From Brachionus koreanus (lineage: Eukaryota; Rotifera; Eurotatoria; Ploima; Brachionidae), in contig PJRA01000313.1 of NCBI GenBank assembly GCA_016987375.1, positions 1,686,478-1,750,477 on the forward strand: a DNA stretch of 64,000 nucleotides, written 5' to 3'. Below, one piece after another: positions 1-11,665 of this stretch (positions are counted from its first letter, which is position 1; every line of letters begins with the position of its first letter). Below the pieces are notes generated by a model, which made no database searches, had not been told where the DNA came from, and saw nothing but the letters and a program-made list of their open reading frames with translations. The position numbers and the translations under genes were made by a program.

Positions 1-1173
1 TAATTAATAAGTAACGTCCATTTACTTATTAATCTATTTTTTTATAATATTTTTACTTATATATTATTTTTAAATATTAATTTAATGTCAAATCTGTTTA
101 ATTAAAAATTATTTATATTTTAAGAGTTTTTAAATATCATTTATGGAAAACTGCAGACTCTAACAAACTTCTCCCTATCAGTGAGTTTATTGACGATGCA
201 TGCGAATGTACATTCCAAACCATCCCATCAACTCATGTCGACCATGGAATCCGTACCCAGACGCACACTTTCCTTTCCAAGCAAGAAAAGCAAACAAGGC
301 TGCTTATCGCAACAGCTTCTTAGAAGATTTAGCAAGAATAATTTATATGTTTTCATAAACTGAAGTAGAGTATCACCGTCGATATGGAAAGAATATTGCG
401 ATAAATAGTTTTCAGTTAAAGGTTATGTCAAATAATTAAATGCTTTGCAAGGTTCGTAAGGTTCAACGAAACTAGATGACAGCAAAAACTAAATATGCAA
501 ACACGTAATTGGAATAGCTTATAATCTTGGATTGTGCCAATTTCCATCTCTTGATTTGAATATAAAAACCAGTACAAAAGAAAGAAGCTTCATAAAAGCA
601 AAGTTCACCGATATTCAACGAGTCGTCAAAATCTAGCACTACAAAGCAAAAATATAGATAATATCTAGTAGATTTAAGCGAACAATTCAATTATCGTTTA
701 ACCGATTTTATCAATTTTAATCACTAACAAAAATTCAAACGAACCTACAAGAAAAAAAGAATGTCCAAAAAAAATAATTAACAAAGTGTTTTCTAAAAGT
801 TTTAGTCAATATTTTATATATCTTTTTTTCTACCACATAATTGGATTTTCTATATTTTATTATAAATATTTATCAATTTTTTTTTTTGATATTTATTTTC
901 TACAGAAAAATAAAATTAGCTACAAAAATAATTATCAGTCAATTAAAAAATACTTTAAAATTTATATTTTGTAATGACTTACGGTATGTTTTTTTTATAC
1001 CTTTTTATAATAATTATTAAACAATTAGATTAATTTCTCAAATCAATAATTCTTGAGAGATGAAATTAACAATTTCTGTTCAAAATTAAGTTCTTGGCAA
1101 ATTTTCTTTTTTTTTTGAAACAAATTGAATTGAAAAAGAAATGTTAGAAAATTTTAAATTTAATCAACTACTA
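1..1173. other. Left-edge non-genic DNA with degenerate retroelement trace
   Basis: No intact gene is visible. Bases 150-360 are noticeably richer in GC than their surroundings and contain short broken reading frames (described separately). The rest is AT-rich, with ORFs that have no recognisable composition or motifs and look like chance open frames. Confidence 0.6.
150..360 (+). mobile_element. Possible LINE endonuclease-RT linker relic
   Basis: Seen: an island of balanced base composition whose plus frames contain pieces such as FIDDACECTF and, in another frame, a PWNP followed by a stretch rich in A, K and R. Known: in I/Jockey/RTE-type LINEs the linker between endonuclease and reverse transcriptase has an acidic-helix/cysteine segment, then a Pro-Trp pair and an Arg/Ala-rich stretch. 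Inference: this could be a frameshifted relic of that linker. No catalytic motif is present and the match is weak. Confidence 0.25.
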
Positions 1174-1688
1174 CTGAAAAATGTAGAAAAAATTGTCTTG
1201 ATTTAAAATTTTATTTATTATTCAAAATGTATATGGATTTCTTAATTTTCAAAATTTAATTTAAATAAAATAAATTATATCACTTTTTTTTTTTAAATCA
1301 ACTTTTAATTTCAAATATGTTTTATTACTGTTATTATTAGTTATTTGACTGTGAAGCTGTTTTAAACATTATGAAAAGAAAAATTTGTGTTTTTTTCTCG
1401 ATTATATTCAAAAATTTTTGTCAGATTCAAATCAAAAAGAATCCATAAACCCATCTTTGTTGTATTTAACACTAGTGCCATTTTTTCAGGTACTTTTAAT
1501 TCATAAATATTTTATAAAAAAACTAAAAGAATTTTATAAAGTAATATCATTTTTTAAAGAAAATTTTAAAATCTACATAATTCAAAAAAGATATATTTAT
1601 TTAAAAAATCCATTCAAAAAATATGAGGATTTAAAAATTTTATTTGTAGAAAAATTTTAAATCAAGACAATTTTTTCTACATTTTCAG
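1174..1688. repeat. Inverted-repeat (foldback/MITE-like) element, 515 bp
   Basis: The left arm at 1174-1212 and the reverse complement of 1651-1688 match over 38 positions, with one extra A in the left arm. Both outer ends begin CTGAAAA. The roughly 440-bp interior is AT-rich and codes for nothing recognisable. Arms of this length at this spacing fit a non-autonomous TIR element or foldback element. No clear target-site duplication is visible. It ends about 100 bp upstream of the DDX19 start codon, so it lies in or next to that promoter. Confidence 0.65.
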
Positions 1689-1792
1689 CGAAATTGTGAA
1701 ATAATAATTTTCTTAATAAGACCTAAAATTATTTAAATTCAAATTTAAAACAATCATATATTTCTTATTGGAATAAAATTTTAATAAAAAAA

Positions 1793-3357
1793 ATGAGTGA
1801 AATGAAAACAGAAAATAACGAAACGCAGGAATCGGTTCAAGAAGTTTCAAATAAACTTGAAGCATCATCGATTGCTAATAAATCACAAGAAGATGAAGAA
1901 AAGGAAAAAGAAGGTATGATTTTTATTTTTAAATCAATTTTTTTTTCTAAAACACTTAAAGAAAAAGCCTCTGCCGATGCTTCTTTGTTGAAAAAGCTAC
2001 TTAGATCTCGATTAGAAGAAGATAACTCAGCAATAGAAATTGAACGGAAAAATCCAGAGTCTCCGCTTTATTCTTGCAAAAAATTTGAAGATTTAAACTT
2101 AAAACCAGAACTCTTGCAGGGTTTATATTCGATGGGATTTACTAAACCATCAAAGATTCAAGAATCAGCTTTACCAGCTTTATTGAATGACCCACCACAA
2201 AACTTAATAGCTCAGTCTCAATCAGGTACTGGAAAAACTGCAGCATTCTCTTTGGCTATGCTTTCAAGAATTGACACCAATTTAAACTATCCTCAAGTAA
2301 AATGATTAAATATTTTATAAATAAAATAAAATAGTTTAGAATATTTTTTTTAGGCTTTGTGTCTTGCCCCGACTCTTGAGTTGGCAGCTCAAATAACTGA
2401 TGTGGTAAAAAAAATGGGTCAACATATGAAAAATTTACAAATAGCCTCTGCTATTCGTGGAAATATGAAGCCCAGAAATATTGAGCTAAAAGAACAAGTT
2501 GTTATTGGAACACCAGGAACAGCATTCGATTGGTCTTGTCCTAGAGTAAATGTTTTTAGCTTGAAAAAACTTAAAGTATTTGTCTTGGACGAAGCAGATG
2601 TTATGATAGATCAACAAGGACATCAAGATATTTGCATTAGAATAGTCAAGTAAATTTTTTTTTTAAAATTTTTATTCAATTAGTTTTAATTTTTTTATGG
2701 TTTTAAAGAGGTCTTCCAAAAGACTGTCAAGTAATGCTTTTTTCAGCCACTTACAAGAACCCTGTTATTGAGTTTGCTAAAAAAATAGTCCGAGATCCGA
2801 TGATTATTCGACTTAAACGGTCCCAAGAAGCGCTTTCTTATATCAAGCAATTTTATGTGCGCTGTGAAAGCTTTGAAACCAAGTTCAGATCTCTAACAAA
2901 TATATTTGGATTGTTGACTGTAGGTCAATCAATAATATTTTGTCAAACGCGAAAAACAGCAAAAGACTTAGTAGTTCGTTTGACAGAAGATGGTGTGCCC
3001 TGTGAATTGCTCAGTGGAGAGCTTGAAGTGACGCAAAGAGCATCAGTTATCAAACGGTTCCGTGAAGGAAAATGCAAAATGCTGGTTACTACCAATGTAA
3101 CAGCTCGAGGCATAGACGTAGACGATGTAAATTTGGTGATTAATTTTGACCTGCCTGTAAATGATAACATGCCAGACTACGAGACATATTTGCATAGAAT
3201 TGGCCGAACGGGCCGATTTGGCAAATCAGGCGTTGCAATTAATTTTGTTGACACAAATACAATGCATATTTTGGACAAAATAGTACAGCATTTTGGCAAG
3301 CCTATTGAAAAATTGGATGCCACCGATCCGGAACAAATTGAAAATATCTCCAAATGA
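1793..3357 (+). CDS. DDX19: DEAD-box ATP-dependent RNA helicase DDX19/Dbp5
   Basis: Role: the family remodels mRNPs at the cytoplasmic face of the nuclear pore during mRNA export. Exons 1793-1913, 1962-2296, 2354-2649 and 2709-3357 join in phase to 466 aa, close to the usual 480 or so. Motifs in order: Q motif around GFTKPSKIQ, motif I SGTGKT (128-133), PTLELA, motif II DEAD (231-234), SAT (263-265), [14 protein letters not shown], and HRIGRTGR (413-420). The phrase [16 protein letters not shown] and the C-terminal helicase core are typical of DDX19 rather than of eIF4A or other DEAD proteins. Intron 1 is 48 nt and has no in-frame stop, so it could be mistaken for coding. An AATAAA lies at 3405-3410. 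The start is the first ATG, preceded by an A-rich leader. Confidence 0.96.
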
Positions 3358-3410
3358 TTCTTTTATTCAAAAACTTAACTTTTTTGTATACATTGACATC
3401 AGAAAATAAA

Positions 3411-4581
3411 TTTAAGATAAAAAAAAAATAAAATAAAAAAGCTATTCAATCTTGGCGTTCCAAACTTATTCAAATTTGATTTTTGATATTTTTTTTTTTT
3501 TGCTTAATTCATCAAATTTTTAAGTATTTAAGAAAGCTTTATTTTTGGCAAATAAAATATTTAGATTTTTTAAGGATTGAAATTGGTCAAAGTCAAGCAT
3601 GATCGCGCAAAATTATCCTACTTAAGCTTAAATCAACCAATAATTGGATTGAAGTTTAAATATAGTGTTTATAATTATTGCACGCTTACAAAATATTTAC
3701 TCCCAATTTCTCCCAATTTTAAAATGACTATTTTTTTTTCATAATTTAAAAAAAAATTATAAAGCATCAATTTTTGATAAAAAAAACATGCTTTCAAACA
3801 GTTAGTTTTCAATAAAGCGCCACGTGGAGAAGATCAAAGCTTTTCATCTCGAGTGGGACTTTATTGGTATTTCAGTATTTAATCGAAGTTTATTTTTTCT
3901 TAATTTATAAGCTTACTAAAATCACTATAACTACGATCTAGAAATGTAAAATCGAGTGTGAGAGTTCTTTTTTTTTTTTCAAGTCTAATTTTTAATTAAG
4001 TTTTGCATTTTTGTTCATTCTAGCTTGCATTTTTTTCTTATTTAGAAAAATTAGAAAGCATTTCTAAAAATTGTTTTTTAGTATACAGAAATAAAAAAAC
4101 AAAACCAAATATAATTTTTGATATATTATTAGAATAAATCATTAATAAAATGTTTAAATTGTTCGTAGGTAATTCATTTTTACAAATAATTTCAAAATTT
4201 TTACTTAGTCATTAAACTCGATGACGTGTTTATCTGTTTTAAATTTAATGATAAAAAATCTTAAGATAAAGATCGGTGATCATTATTCAATCTTTTTTTT
4301 TTTAACATTATAATTTTATAATTTAAATCATAATAAGCTGGCATTTATTCCATTTAAATCAATAGCAGTAGTGAGATTTCGATCTAGATTTTTTTTCAAA
4401 TAAATCTTTAAAGACAAAGTTCAGTTTTTTTTGTTTACATCTTTGTTGGTGGGTCTAATTTTACTGATTATAATGAAAACAAAGGTGTATTGCTTAATGT
4501 TTAGACGCAAATTAAAATTACTCTTTATATTTAGGTGAAATACGTATTTTTGTTAAATAAAAAAATTTATTGCAACTTAAA
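3411..4581. other. Intergenic region between DDX19 and ACSL
   Basis: No gene is seen. AT-rich with many homopolymer runs. A short richer patch near 3818-3860 contains the palindrome CCACGTGG (an E-box/CACGTG core). It is too isolated to call a promoter element with confidence. Confidence 0.5.
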
Positions 4582-7070
4582 ATGAGTTCCGATGATAGAA
4601 ACAACAATATATTAAACCAAATGACCAGTTCGTTTTTAAACAGTGCTCCAGATATGAGCAAATTGTATGCCGTAGCTGGTGCAGCTTTGGTCGGTGGGGC
4701 AGTTTATTGCTACATGAACAGTTCAGTTAAATCTAAGCGCATTGCCGGCTTTGATTACAACAATCAAACAAGAGAAATTCAAGTAAATAAAATTTTTTAG
4801 ATAAAATTTTATTTTTGAACTAATTTAAATAAAAAGAGCCGCACAGACGGAGCTAGAATCTGCTCATTGAACGAAAATGACAAGTTAGTTTCTTATTTTT
4901 ATGAAGATGGCAAAACACTCTATGGTTTGATGAAAAAAGGCCAACAATTATCAAGTAATATGAAAATTTTTTTATTTTTTGCCAATTTTTTGAATTTTTT
5001 TTTCTAGATGATGGAAACTACTTGGGTTGGAAGCCAAATCCACAAGACCAATACAAATGGTTGAAATACTCTGAAGTGGCTTCTTTGGCTGAGCTGATTG
5101 GAAGTGGTTTTATTCACCTAGGCCTTGAGCCTTCTAAAGAAACATTCATTGGTATTTATGCCAAGAATAGAGTGGAGTGGTCGCTAACCGAGATCGCTTG
5201 CAACACTTATTCAATGGTCACTGTTCCTTTGTATGACACTTTGGGCTCAGAGGCCATCAATTTCATTCTAGTTCAAAGTAAAGCTAAAGCTATTTTATTA
5301 ATTAATTTAATTTATTCAAATTTTTAAGCTCAATTAAAATTGGTCGTGTGCGATGATTCAGAAAAAGCTCTACATTTGATGAATTCTAAATCGAATTTAG
5401 AGTATATTATAATTATTGATAAGATAAGTGAAGAGGCTCTCAATAGAGCTAATGAATTAAGTCTGCGTTTGATTTCATTTGATGATTTGAAAAAGATTGG
5501 AAAAGATAATCTCAAAGCACCTTATGTAGGTTTTTTATTTTTTTTTTAGTTTCTATTAATTATATAGATTAAATTTTTCAAAATTAAAGCCTCCTCAACC
5601 GGATGATTTGGCCACTATTTGTTACACAAGTGGAACAACTGGAACTCCAAAGGGAGCTTTGATCACTCATTGCAACATTGTTTCCATTTCGGCAAGTATG
5701 TGTTCAATACTCAAGAGACAAAAAGATATAAGAGATGGTGAAGAGCGATACTTGTCCTATTTGCCATTGGCCCATATGTTCGAAAGAGTGGCACAAGTAA
5801 AATTAAAATTGAAAAAATTTTGCTTTATCTTATCGATCTTCGATTTAAGGCTACTGTAACATCTTTAGGAGGATCTATTGGTTTTTATCAAGGCGATATA
5901 AAAAAATTGATCAACGACTTGCAGGAATTAAAACCTACTATTTTCTGTACAGTTCCCAGATTATTAAATCGTATTTATTCAAGTGTAAGTTTTTATTAAA
6001 AAAAAAATATATGAAAAAAATTAAATGATTGTTAAACCAAACAAAAGGTAACCGAAAAAATTGAAAAATCATCATCACTTAAAAAAGCTATATTCAAATG
6101 GGCGTTTGCTCAAAAAGAAAAAGAAGTTGCCAGAGGAATAGTGCGAAATGACGGAATCTATGATTTCGCTTTTAAAAAAATTCGTGAAAGTCTTGGTGGC
6201 TGTTGCAAGATGATAATAACTGGTTCAGCGCCTATTTCGCCAGAAATTCTCCACTTTCTAAGAGTTGTAACAGGATGCTTTGTAGTTGAAGGCTACGGAG
6301 CTACCGAAACAGGCGGTGCCTGTTCAGTTCAATTACCCGGTGAGACTTCAGTAGGAAATATTGGACCTCCTTTCGCTTGTTGCATGTACAAGTTAATCGA
6401 TGTTCCTGAAATGAACTTGGAAGTCAGCAAAGATAACCGAGGAGAAGTGTGCATCTATGGATACAATGTTTTCAAGGGATACTACAAAGACGAAGAGAAG
6501 ACCAAAGCAGCGCTTGATGCTGACGGATGGTATCATAGTGGTGACATTGGAATGCTTGATAAAAATGGCTGTCTGAAAATTGTAGACAGAGTTAAGAATA
6601 TTTTTAAACTACAACAAGGAGAATACATCGCACCTGAGAAAATTGAAAATATTTATGTTAGATCTAAGTATGTAGCTCAAGTTTTCATTTATGGAAACAG
6701 TTTGAAGAGCAGTTTGGTGTCAATAATCGTTCCTGAAGAAACAGTAGTTTACGAATGGGCCAAACAAAATAACATTGAAGCTAAATTCAATGAACTTTGT
6801 CAACATCCTGAACTAAAAAAGACTATTCTTAAAGATATTAATCAGATGGGAAAAGACGGTGGCTTGAAAGGATTTGAACAAGTATGATCATTGATTAGCT
6901 AAAGTTTTTTAAAATTTATTAATTCTTTTTAGGCTAGAGACATTCATTTGCACTGTGAATTGTTTAGTATTGATAATGGCTTGTTGACACCAACTATGAA
7001 ATCGAAACGTAATGAGCTTTTGGCTTATTTTAAAGAACAAATAGATGTCATGTACAAATCTCTGGACTAA
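4582..7070 (+). CDS. ACSL: Long-chain fatty-acid CoA ligase (ACSL1/5/6 type)
   Basis: Reaction: long-chain fatty acid + ATP + CoA to acyl-CoA + AMP + PPi, normally at the outer mitochondrial, ER or peroxisomal membrane. Eight exons (4582-4782, 4837-4954, 5008-5277, 5329-5525, 5590-5796, 5850-5984, 6048-6881, 6933-7070) keep phase and give 699 aa, equal to the vertebrate ACSL1/5/6 size. Residues about 28-45 form one hydrophobic anchor. YTSGTTGTPKG (274-284) is the AMP-binding P-loop. GYGATETGG, GWYHSGDIG and KLQQGEYIAPEKIE are the adenylation and linker motifs. The C-terminus SIDNGLLTPTMKSKR is diagnostic of the clade. Start chosen at 4582 because the in-frame codon upstream at 4570 is TTG. 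A poly(A) signal occurs near 7100. The exact paralogue (1, 5 or 6) cannot be assigned. Confidence 0.96.
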
Positions 7071-7105
7071 ATCAAACATTGAATCTCCCAGCCAAAAAAA
7101 ATAAA

Positions 7106-8807
7106 AAAAAATATTCTGGTTTTATTTTTCTTTTATATATAGTTTGTTACATCGGGTATCAATTTTTGAGCATTCAACTTTTTTTTAGTATGACATAAAT
7201 AAGAATTCAACAAAAAGAACAAAAAGGTTTATCTTATTTATTCATTTTAATTTTAAAATTTGGCAAAATTCGTATGAAAAACATGATCAAAAAAACTGAA
7301 CAAAATGCAGTTAATTCAGTAAAAGTTCAGTTCTATCAGTTTTTTATTCAAATAAAAATCACTCACAAAATTGATTTTATTTTTTTTTTAAATAATTATT
7401 TTATTGTATCGTGTTACTTTTAAACCACATTGTTTTATTTTTTAATAAATAAAGTTATAAATTGTTTCAAAATAAATTTTTTTTTTAAACAAAAATTTCA
7501 AAGTACAAATATGTAGATTTTTTTTAATTGATTGATCTAAAAAATTTAAAAATTACCACGCCTTTAACTAATTATTATTTTTATCATTTATTTCTTTTAA
7601 GCCTCATAGGCAAATAAAAAAAATTTTAATTAATTGAAAAAAAATACAAAATTTTGCGCGTAGCAGTATTTTAAGATAGTTATTGATTTAACAATAATTT
7701 ATGTAAAAGATTCTATTTTCAAAAGATAGTTTAAATAGGTGAGTATTGTCTGACTTTTGTAAAAATTCTTCTCCTATTTAAGAAAAAATGAACTTGATCC
7801 AGTCGACTAGTCCATAATTTTATCAGTATTTATATGTTGAATCAACCAAATCGATGGGTCTAGATCAAAATTAGTAACACTTATGCATGTTTTCTATTCT
7901 AAATTAGACACTTGTTTACACAGGGAATTATTGCCTATAAGTATCATAACATACTCTTAGATATGTTTATTTATTTAGACAAGTATTTCTTAGATTGAGC
8001 TGTTTTAAGAAAAAAATAGTTGTTTTTGATATATTTGCACTATTCATCAGCAAATTTCTAATTTCAAAACGTATACTTTAATAAATTGAAAAATTAATCG
8101 AACATTTAAATATATATTTTTGGCGATTATCTATTTAAATTTGTCTAATATAATTTAAAGTATTTAATTTTTTCTTTATTTTATTTAACTTTATTTTGAT
8201 TTTGACTTGTTTTGACTCCATAAAGATATGCAAGTAAACAAATAATTAATTGATCAAATATTAGCAAAGAATAATTTTTAAATTTTATTTATAAAAATTA
8301 ATTTAAAATTCTCAAGAGCTATTTTAAATTACACAGATTAAATTCATAGATTTTTGGTAAATGAATTTTGTACTTTTGACTCTGAAATTTTTTTTTTAAA
8401 GATTTTAAAGATATACTTTATATTTAGATCTTTATCTTTTCAATAGATTTTACTCTAAATTTACTTATAATATCTTCGTTTTGATATCGGAAATTTAATT
8501 TGATAAAATTCAAAAAATGTTGTTTTTTTTCAAAAATGTTCAAACGTGCTTGACATAATTTCTCTTGTAACATCAATTATTGAATTAAATTTAAAAAATT
8601 AACAAGACAAAAAATCACGCATTTAGTTTTCATCTATTTTTTTGCAATATAGCTAGAAACAAAAAAAATGAACTTATAATATAATTTGAAAACGGTCAAG
8701 GTTTAAATGATAATTTAAGTTTCAAATTTTGAATTTCAATTTAATAAGAAAAAAATTGCATTGACTAAAAAGAAAATCATTTTTAAAGCTAAATTACGAA
8801 TTAAAAA
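7106..8807. other. Intergenic region between ACSL and geminin
   Basis: Nothing beyond AT-rich DNA is recognised. No ORF with plausible composition and no clear repeat or RNA gene was seen. Confidence 0.5.
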
Positions 8808-9613
8808 ATGACTAGTCAAGAAAATGGTGTAAGAACCAGAAGAGCTCTTAATAGTCTTCAATATTCACCAAACGGAAAAGACATCGCTGGTATGGCAACT
8901 TCTTCGGCTAAATTGCAAACCAAAAAAGGTTTGTATGAATGCAAAAACTCGGCTAATGTTCGAAATGGTCTGAAAAAAAGAACTTCAATTTCATTGCCTG
9001 ATATTTGTGGCGCAAATCAAAGCATCAAATCATTAACATCTACTCCTACCAAAAATCATCGTACAACTTCAACATCAACTACTCCAACAAAGATTGCCCG
9101 AAAAGATGTTATGGAGTCGGTAATTCAAGAGGAAAAAGAAAATCCAAACATTCATTTCGGTGATAGAAAAACTTCTGATAAAATTTCTCTAAAAGAAAAA
9201 CAATTAAAAAAAGAAAATTTGACCAAGTTTAAGGAAATATCGATTCAATGCAAAAAAAGTGATGAAGATATGCTTTTAAGTAGCAATGTTGAGGGGACTC
9301 CATACTGGAAGTTATTAGCTCATAAAAGATTTAGATCTTTAACTCAAACTGAAGAAGAAAATGAACAAGTATATATTTTTTTTTTTTTCATATATTGAAT
9401 TAATTTTTTTAAACAAAGTTAAACGAAATGATTGCTGATTTGGACAAAGAAAATGATGAATTAAGATTGATAAACAATGAACTACATGGAGCACTAAAAG
9501 AATATGATGAGATAAAAAAGCAAATACTAGAATGCATTGATGAATGTGATGAAGATGATGAAGAAAATGATAGTGGTTATGAAAAATCCCAGTTAAATTC
9601 AAATTTGAATTAG
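8808..9613 (+). CDS. GMNN: Geminin-like DNA replication licensing inhibitor
   Basis: Role: geminin binds CDT1 to block re-licensing of origins and is destroyed by APC/C at mitotic exit; relatives GEMC1 and MCIDAS drive multiciliation. Exons 8808-9368 and 9419-9613 join in phase 0 to 251 aa. Seen: RRAL at residues 11-14 is a destruction box placed like the geminin RRTL box. YWKLLAHKR (166-174) matches the family signature YWKxxAxxR, followed by a leucine/acidic heptad coiled coil to about residue 225 and an acidic tail. The middle (about 20-150) is Ser/Thr/Lys-rich and probably disordered. GEMC1 or MCIDAS are alternatives because all share the coiled coil, but the N-terminal D-box and short length favour geminin. 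AATAAA at 9785. Confidence 0.85.
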
Positions 9614-9790
9614 TTAAACTGTGAATTTTTTTTTAATAATGACTTAATAATTTCAAACATTTTATTTTCGGTCCTGTTGCTAAAAAATTCATTTTCTATT
9701 CTGTTTACTTTTTATTATATTAAGATTAGAAAATTGTAAATTTTTTTCACTTTTTTTTTTTTAAATTTTTATCAAAACTAAACAAATAAA

Positions 9791-10144
9791 AGATTTTGCA
9801 TTGTTATAGAATTTTCTCTAATAAGTGAGTGAAATTTTTTCATCAGTATTTGCTAATTGAAAATTCTCTGGTTAAGAACGATAAGCTAAAATTACTAATA
9901 TTTTCTAAAATACAAGATTTAATAAATTCGAAATAAAAGTTTATAAATAAAAAATTTAACAAGTCATTTACATCTAAAAAAAAATAATTCGAATAAATCT
10001 TAAAAAAATCTTTCCAGAGATTTAAGATATCTGTCATCATTTTTAATTAAACAGACACCACAAGACTGCTCAAAATAAAAAAGAATCCTTATAAATTTGA
10101 ATTGAAATGAAAGAATTAAGCATAAAAAAAAGGAGTAAGAAAAA
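9791..10144. other. Short intergenic spacer
   Basis: AT-rich, with no supported gene. The minus-strand open frames here are rich in Phe, Leu and Ile, as expected from AT bias. Confidence 0.5.
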
Positions 10145-10696
10145 ATGTTCAAGTTTTTATATTTTATTTTGTTCATTGCTGTGGTCAAGAGCCAAAATGA
10201 TCTAGGTGTTAATGTATCGGATAATTCGAATGATGATTTCTCGATAACTTCACTATCAGATCAAAATTTATCAAATTTAAGAAATATTTTATCAGCTGCA
10301 AGAAGCCCTTTAGCACAACAAAGACAACAAGTAGTTGGTTCAAATTCAGGTTATGGATCTATTCCTGTGCCCATTCCGGTAACAGCAATTCCTTCCTATA
10401 CATCAACTAGACCAATACCGATTCCTGTTACAGCAAGGCCATCATATACAACAAGGCCTACTCCAATACCAGTAACTCCTACTCAGGCATACACTTCCAT
10501 TAGGCCTTTGCCAATTCCTGTAACAGCAGCTCCAAGTTATCAAAGATCAAGACAAATATTAGTCCCAGTATCTGATGGATCGGTAAGAAGAATTATTGTC
10601 CCGCGGATGAGAGTTGTAGCTGCCATGCCTGGTATCCAAAGACAACAAGTATCTCAAGTAAGACAAGTAGCTATGATTCCTAATAGCCAATATTGA
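10145..10696 (+). CDS. Small secreted protein with PIPVTA repeats
   Basis: Single-exon 183-aa protein of unknown function. Residues 1-16 are a clear signal peptide (MFKFLYFILFIAVVKS), with likely cleavage just before or after the following Gln. A Ser/Asn/Asp-rich segment follows, then about residues 70-140 hold at least four imperfect repeats built on PIPVTA plus a Tyr/Thr/Arg-containing spacer. The tail is Arg/Gln/Val-rich. There are no cysteines in the mature part and no membrane segment. Repetitive proline-rich secreted proteins of this kind are often matrix, cuticle, lorica or mucus components, but that is inference. AATAAA at 10744 fits a short 3' UTR. Not recognised as a named family. 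Confidence 0.8.
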   Translation: MFKFLYFILFIAVVKSQNDLGVNVSDNSNDDFSITSLSDQNLSNLRNILSAARSPLAQQRQQVVGSNSGYGSIPVPIPVTAIPSYTSTRPIPIPVTARPSYTTRPTPIPVTPTQAYTSIRPLPIPVTAAPSYQRSRQILVPVSDGSVRRIIVPRMRVVAAMPGIQRQQVSQVRQVAMIPNSQY

Positions 10697-10749
10697 TATT
10701 AAAGATAAATCTTGATACTTATCATTTTTTATAATTTTAAACTAATAAA

Positions 10750-11665
10750 GCATTAAAAAATATCAAAAAATCAATTTAAATTAATTATCAAATATTCTAT
10801 CTGAACAAGAAATTTTCTAGTTAAACAGAATAAAATAAAAATTTAAAATCAATAAAAGTCAATATGGGTTTACTCCAAATTTAAGACATCACTCTTTCTT
10901 ACTGAAATATGTATCTTAAAAACCATCTAGAAAAAAAATTAATTAAATAAATTTGATAAAATTCTGCGTTGAAAACTGGTTCATGGATTTTGTAAATATG
11001 GTTTTGATGCTTAATTGTCAAGTCAGATTGAACTCTACAAGTTTTTAATTAGGAGAAACTGTCAATCGATTTGGAAGCTTGTAAGTGTGGTGTGCATCAG
11101 GGTTTGTTATTAGTTGTAGATTTCAAACTTTTATCGTTTATATATATTGCAGAGTTCATATGGATTTGCTGAGCGGCCTAATTAGAAATCGAATACAGAT
11201 ACGGTGAACCCGAAAAAATCCATTGGGAGAGGAGGGCCTATTTCTGGATTTTTTAAATAAAATTTATTCAATGATAAATTAATGGTTTTTATCTAGCTTT
11301 AGATGATTTAGAAAATTTATTAGAAATTATTTACAAAATTTTAATCAAAAAAAAAAATTAAGCGATTTGATCATCTAGATAATTCAAACACATAAAAAAT
11401 CTAAAAATTTTTCTATAGAAAATTTAATTCACTAGCTTTTAATTTTTAAAGATTGAAAAAAGCTTTAAAAATGATAGAATAATGCCATTCGAAAGTCAAT
11501 TTAAATGTAACTTTAATTTTGAAAAAGAAATATTGACTAAAATAATTTTTCTCAGCCATAAGTTTCCATAGAAACAAAATATCTAAAATTATTAAGTTCA
11601 AGTCAGAAAAATTAAAGAATTTTTTATTCATTTTTTTAAAATTACATTTATAAAAAAAATTGAAA
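10750..11665. other. Intergenic region with an RT relic
   Basis: No intact gene. The more balanced patch at about 10970-11250 holds a short reverse-transcriptase-like relic, annotated separately; the rest is AT-rich. Confidence 0.5.
11083..11172 (+). mobile_element. Degenerate LINE reverse-transcriptase fragment
   Basis: The plus frame from 11083 reads KCGVHQG, then a hydrophobic stretch ending FIYIAEFI, before a stop at 11170. Non-LTR reverse transcriptases carry GVPQGSxLGPLLFxIYINDL at this point, so both the GVPQG-like motif and the spacing to a (Y)I(N)DF-like end agree. Upstream frames are broken. It is a relic, not a functional element. Confidence 0.4.

Noticed and set aside
1914..1961. 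Extra residues [16 protein letters not shown] in DDX19
   Set aside because: These are a 48-nt intron without an in-frame stop (GT at 1914, AG at 1961). The flanking residues join as in other DDX19 proteins.
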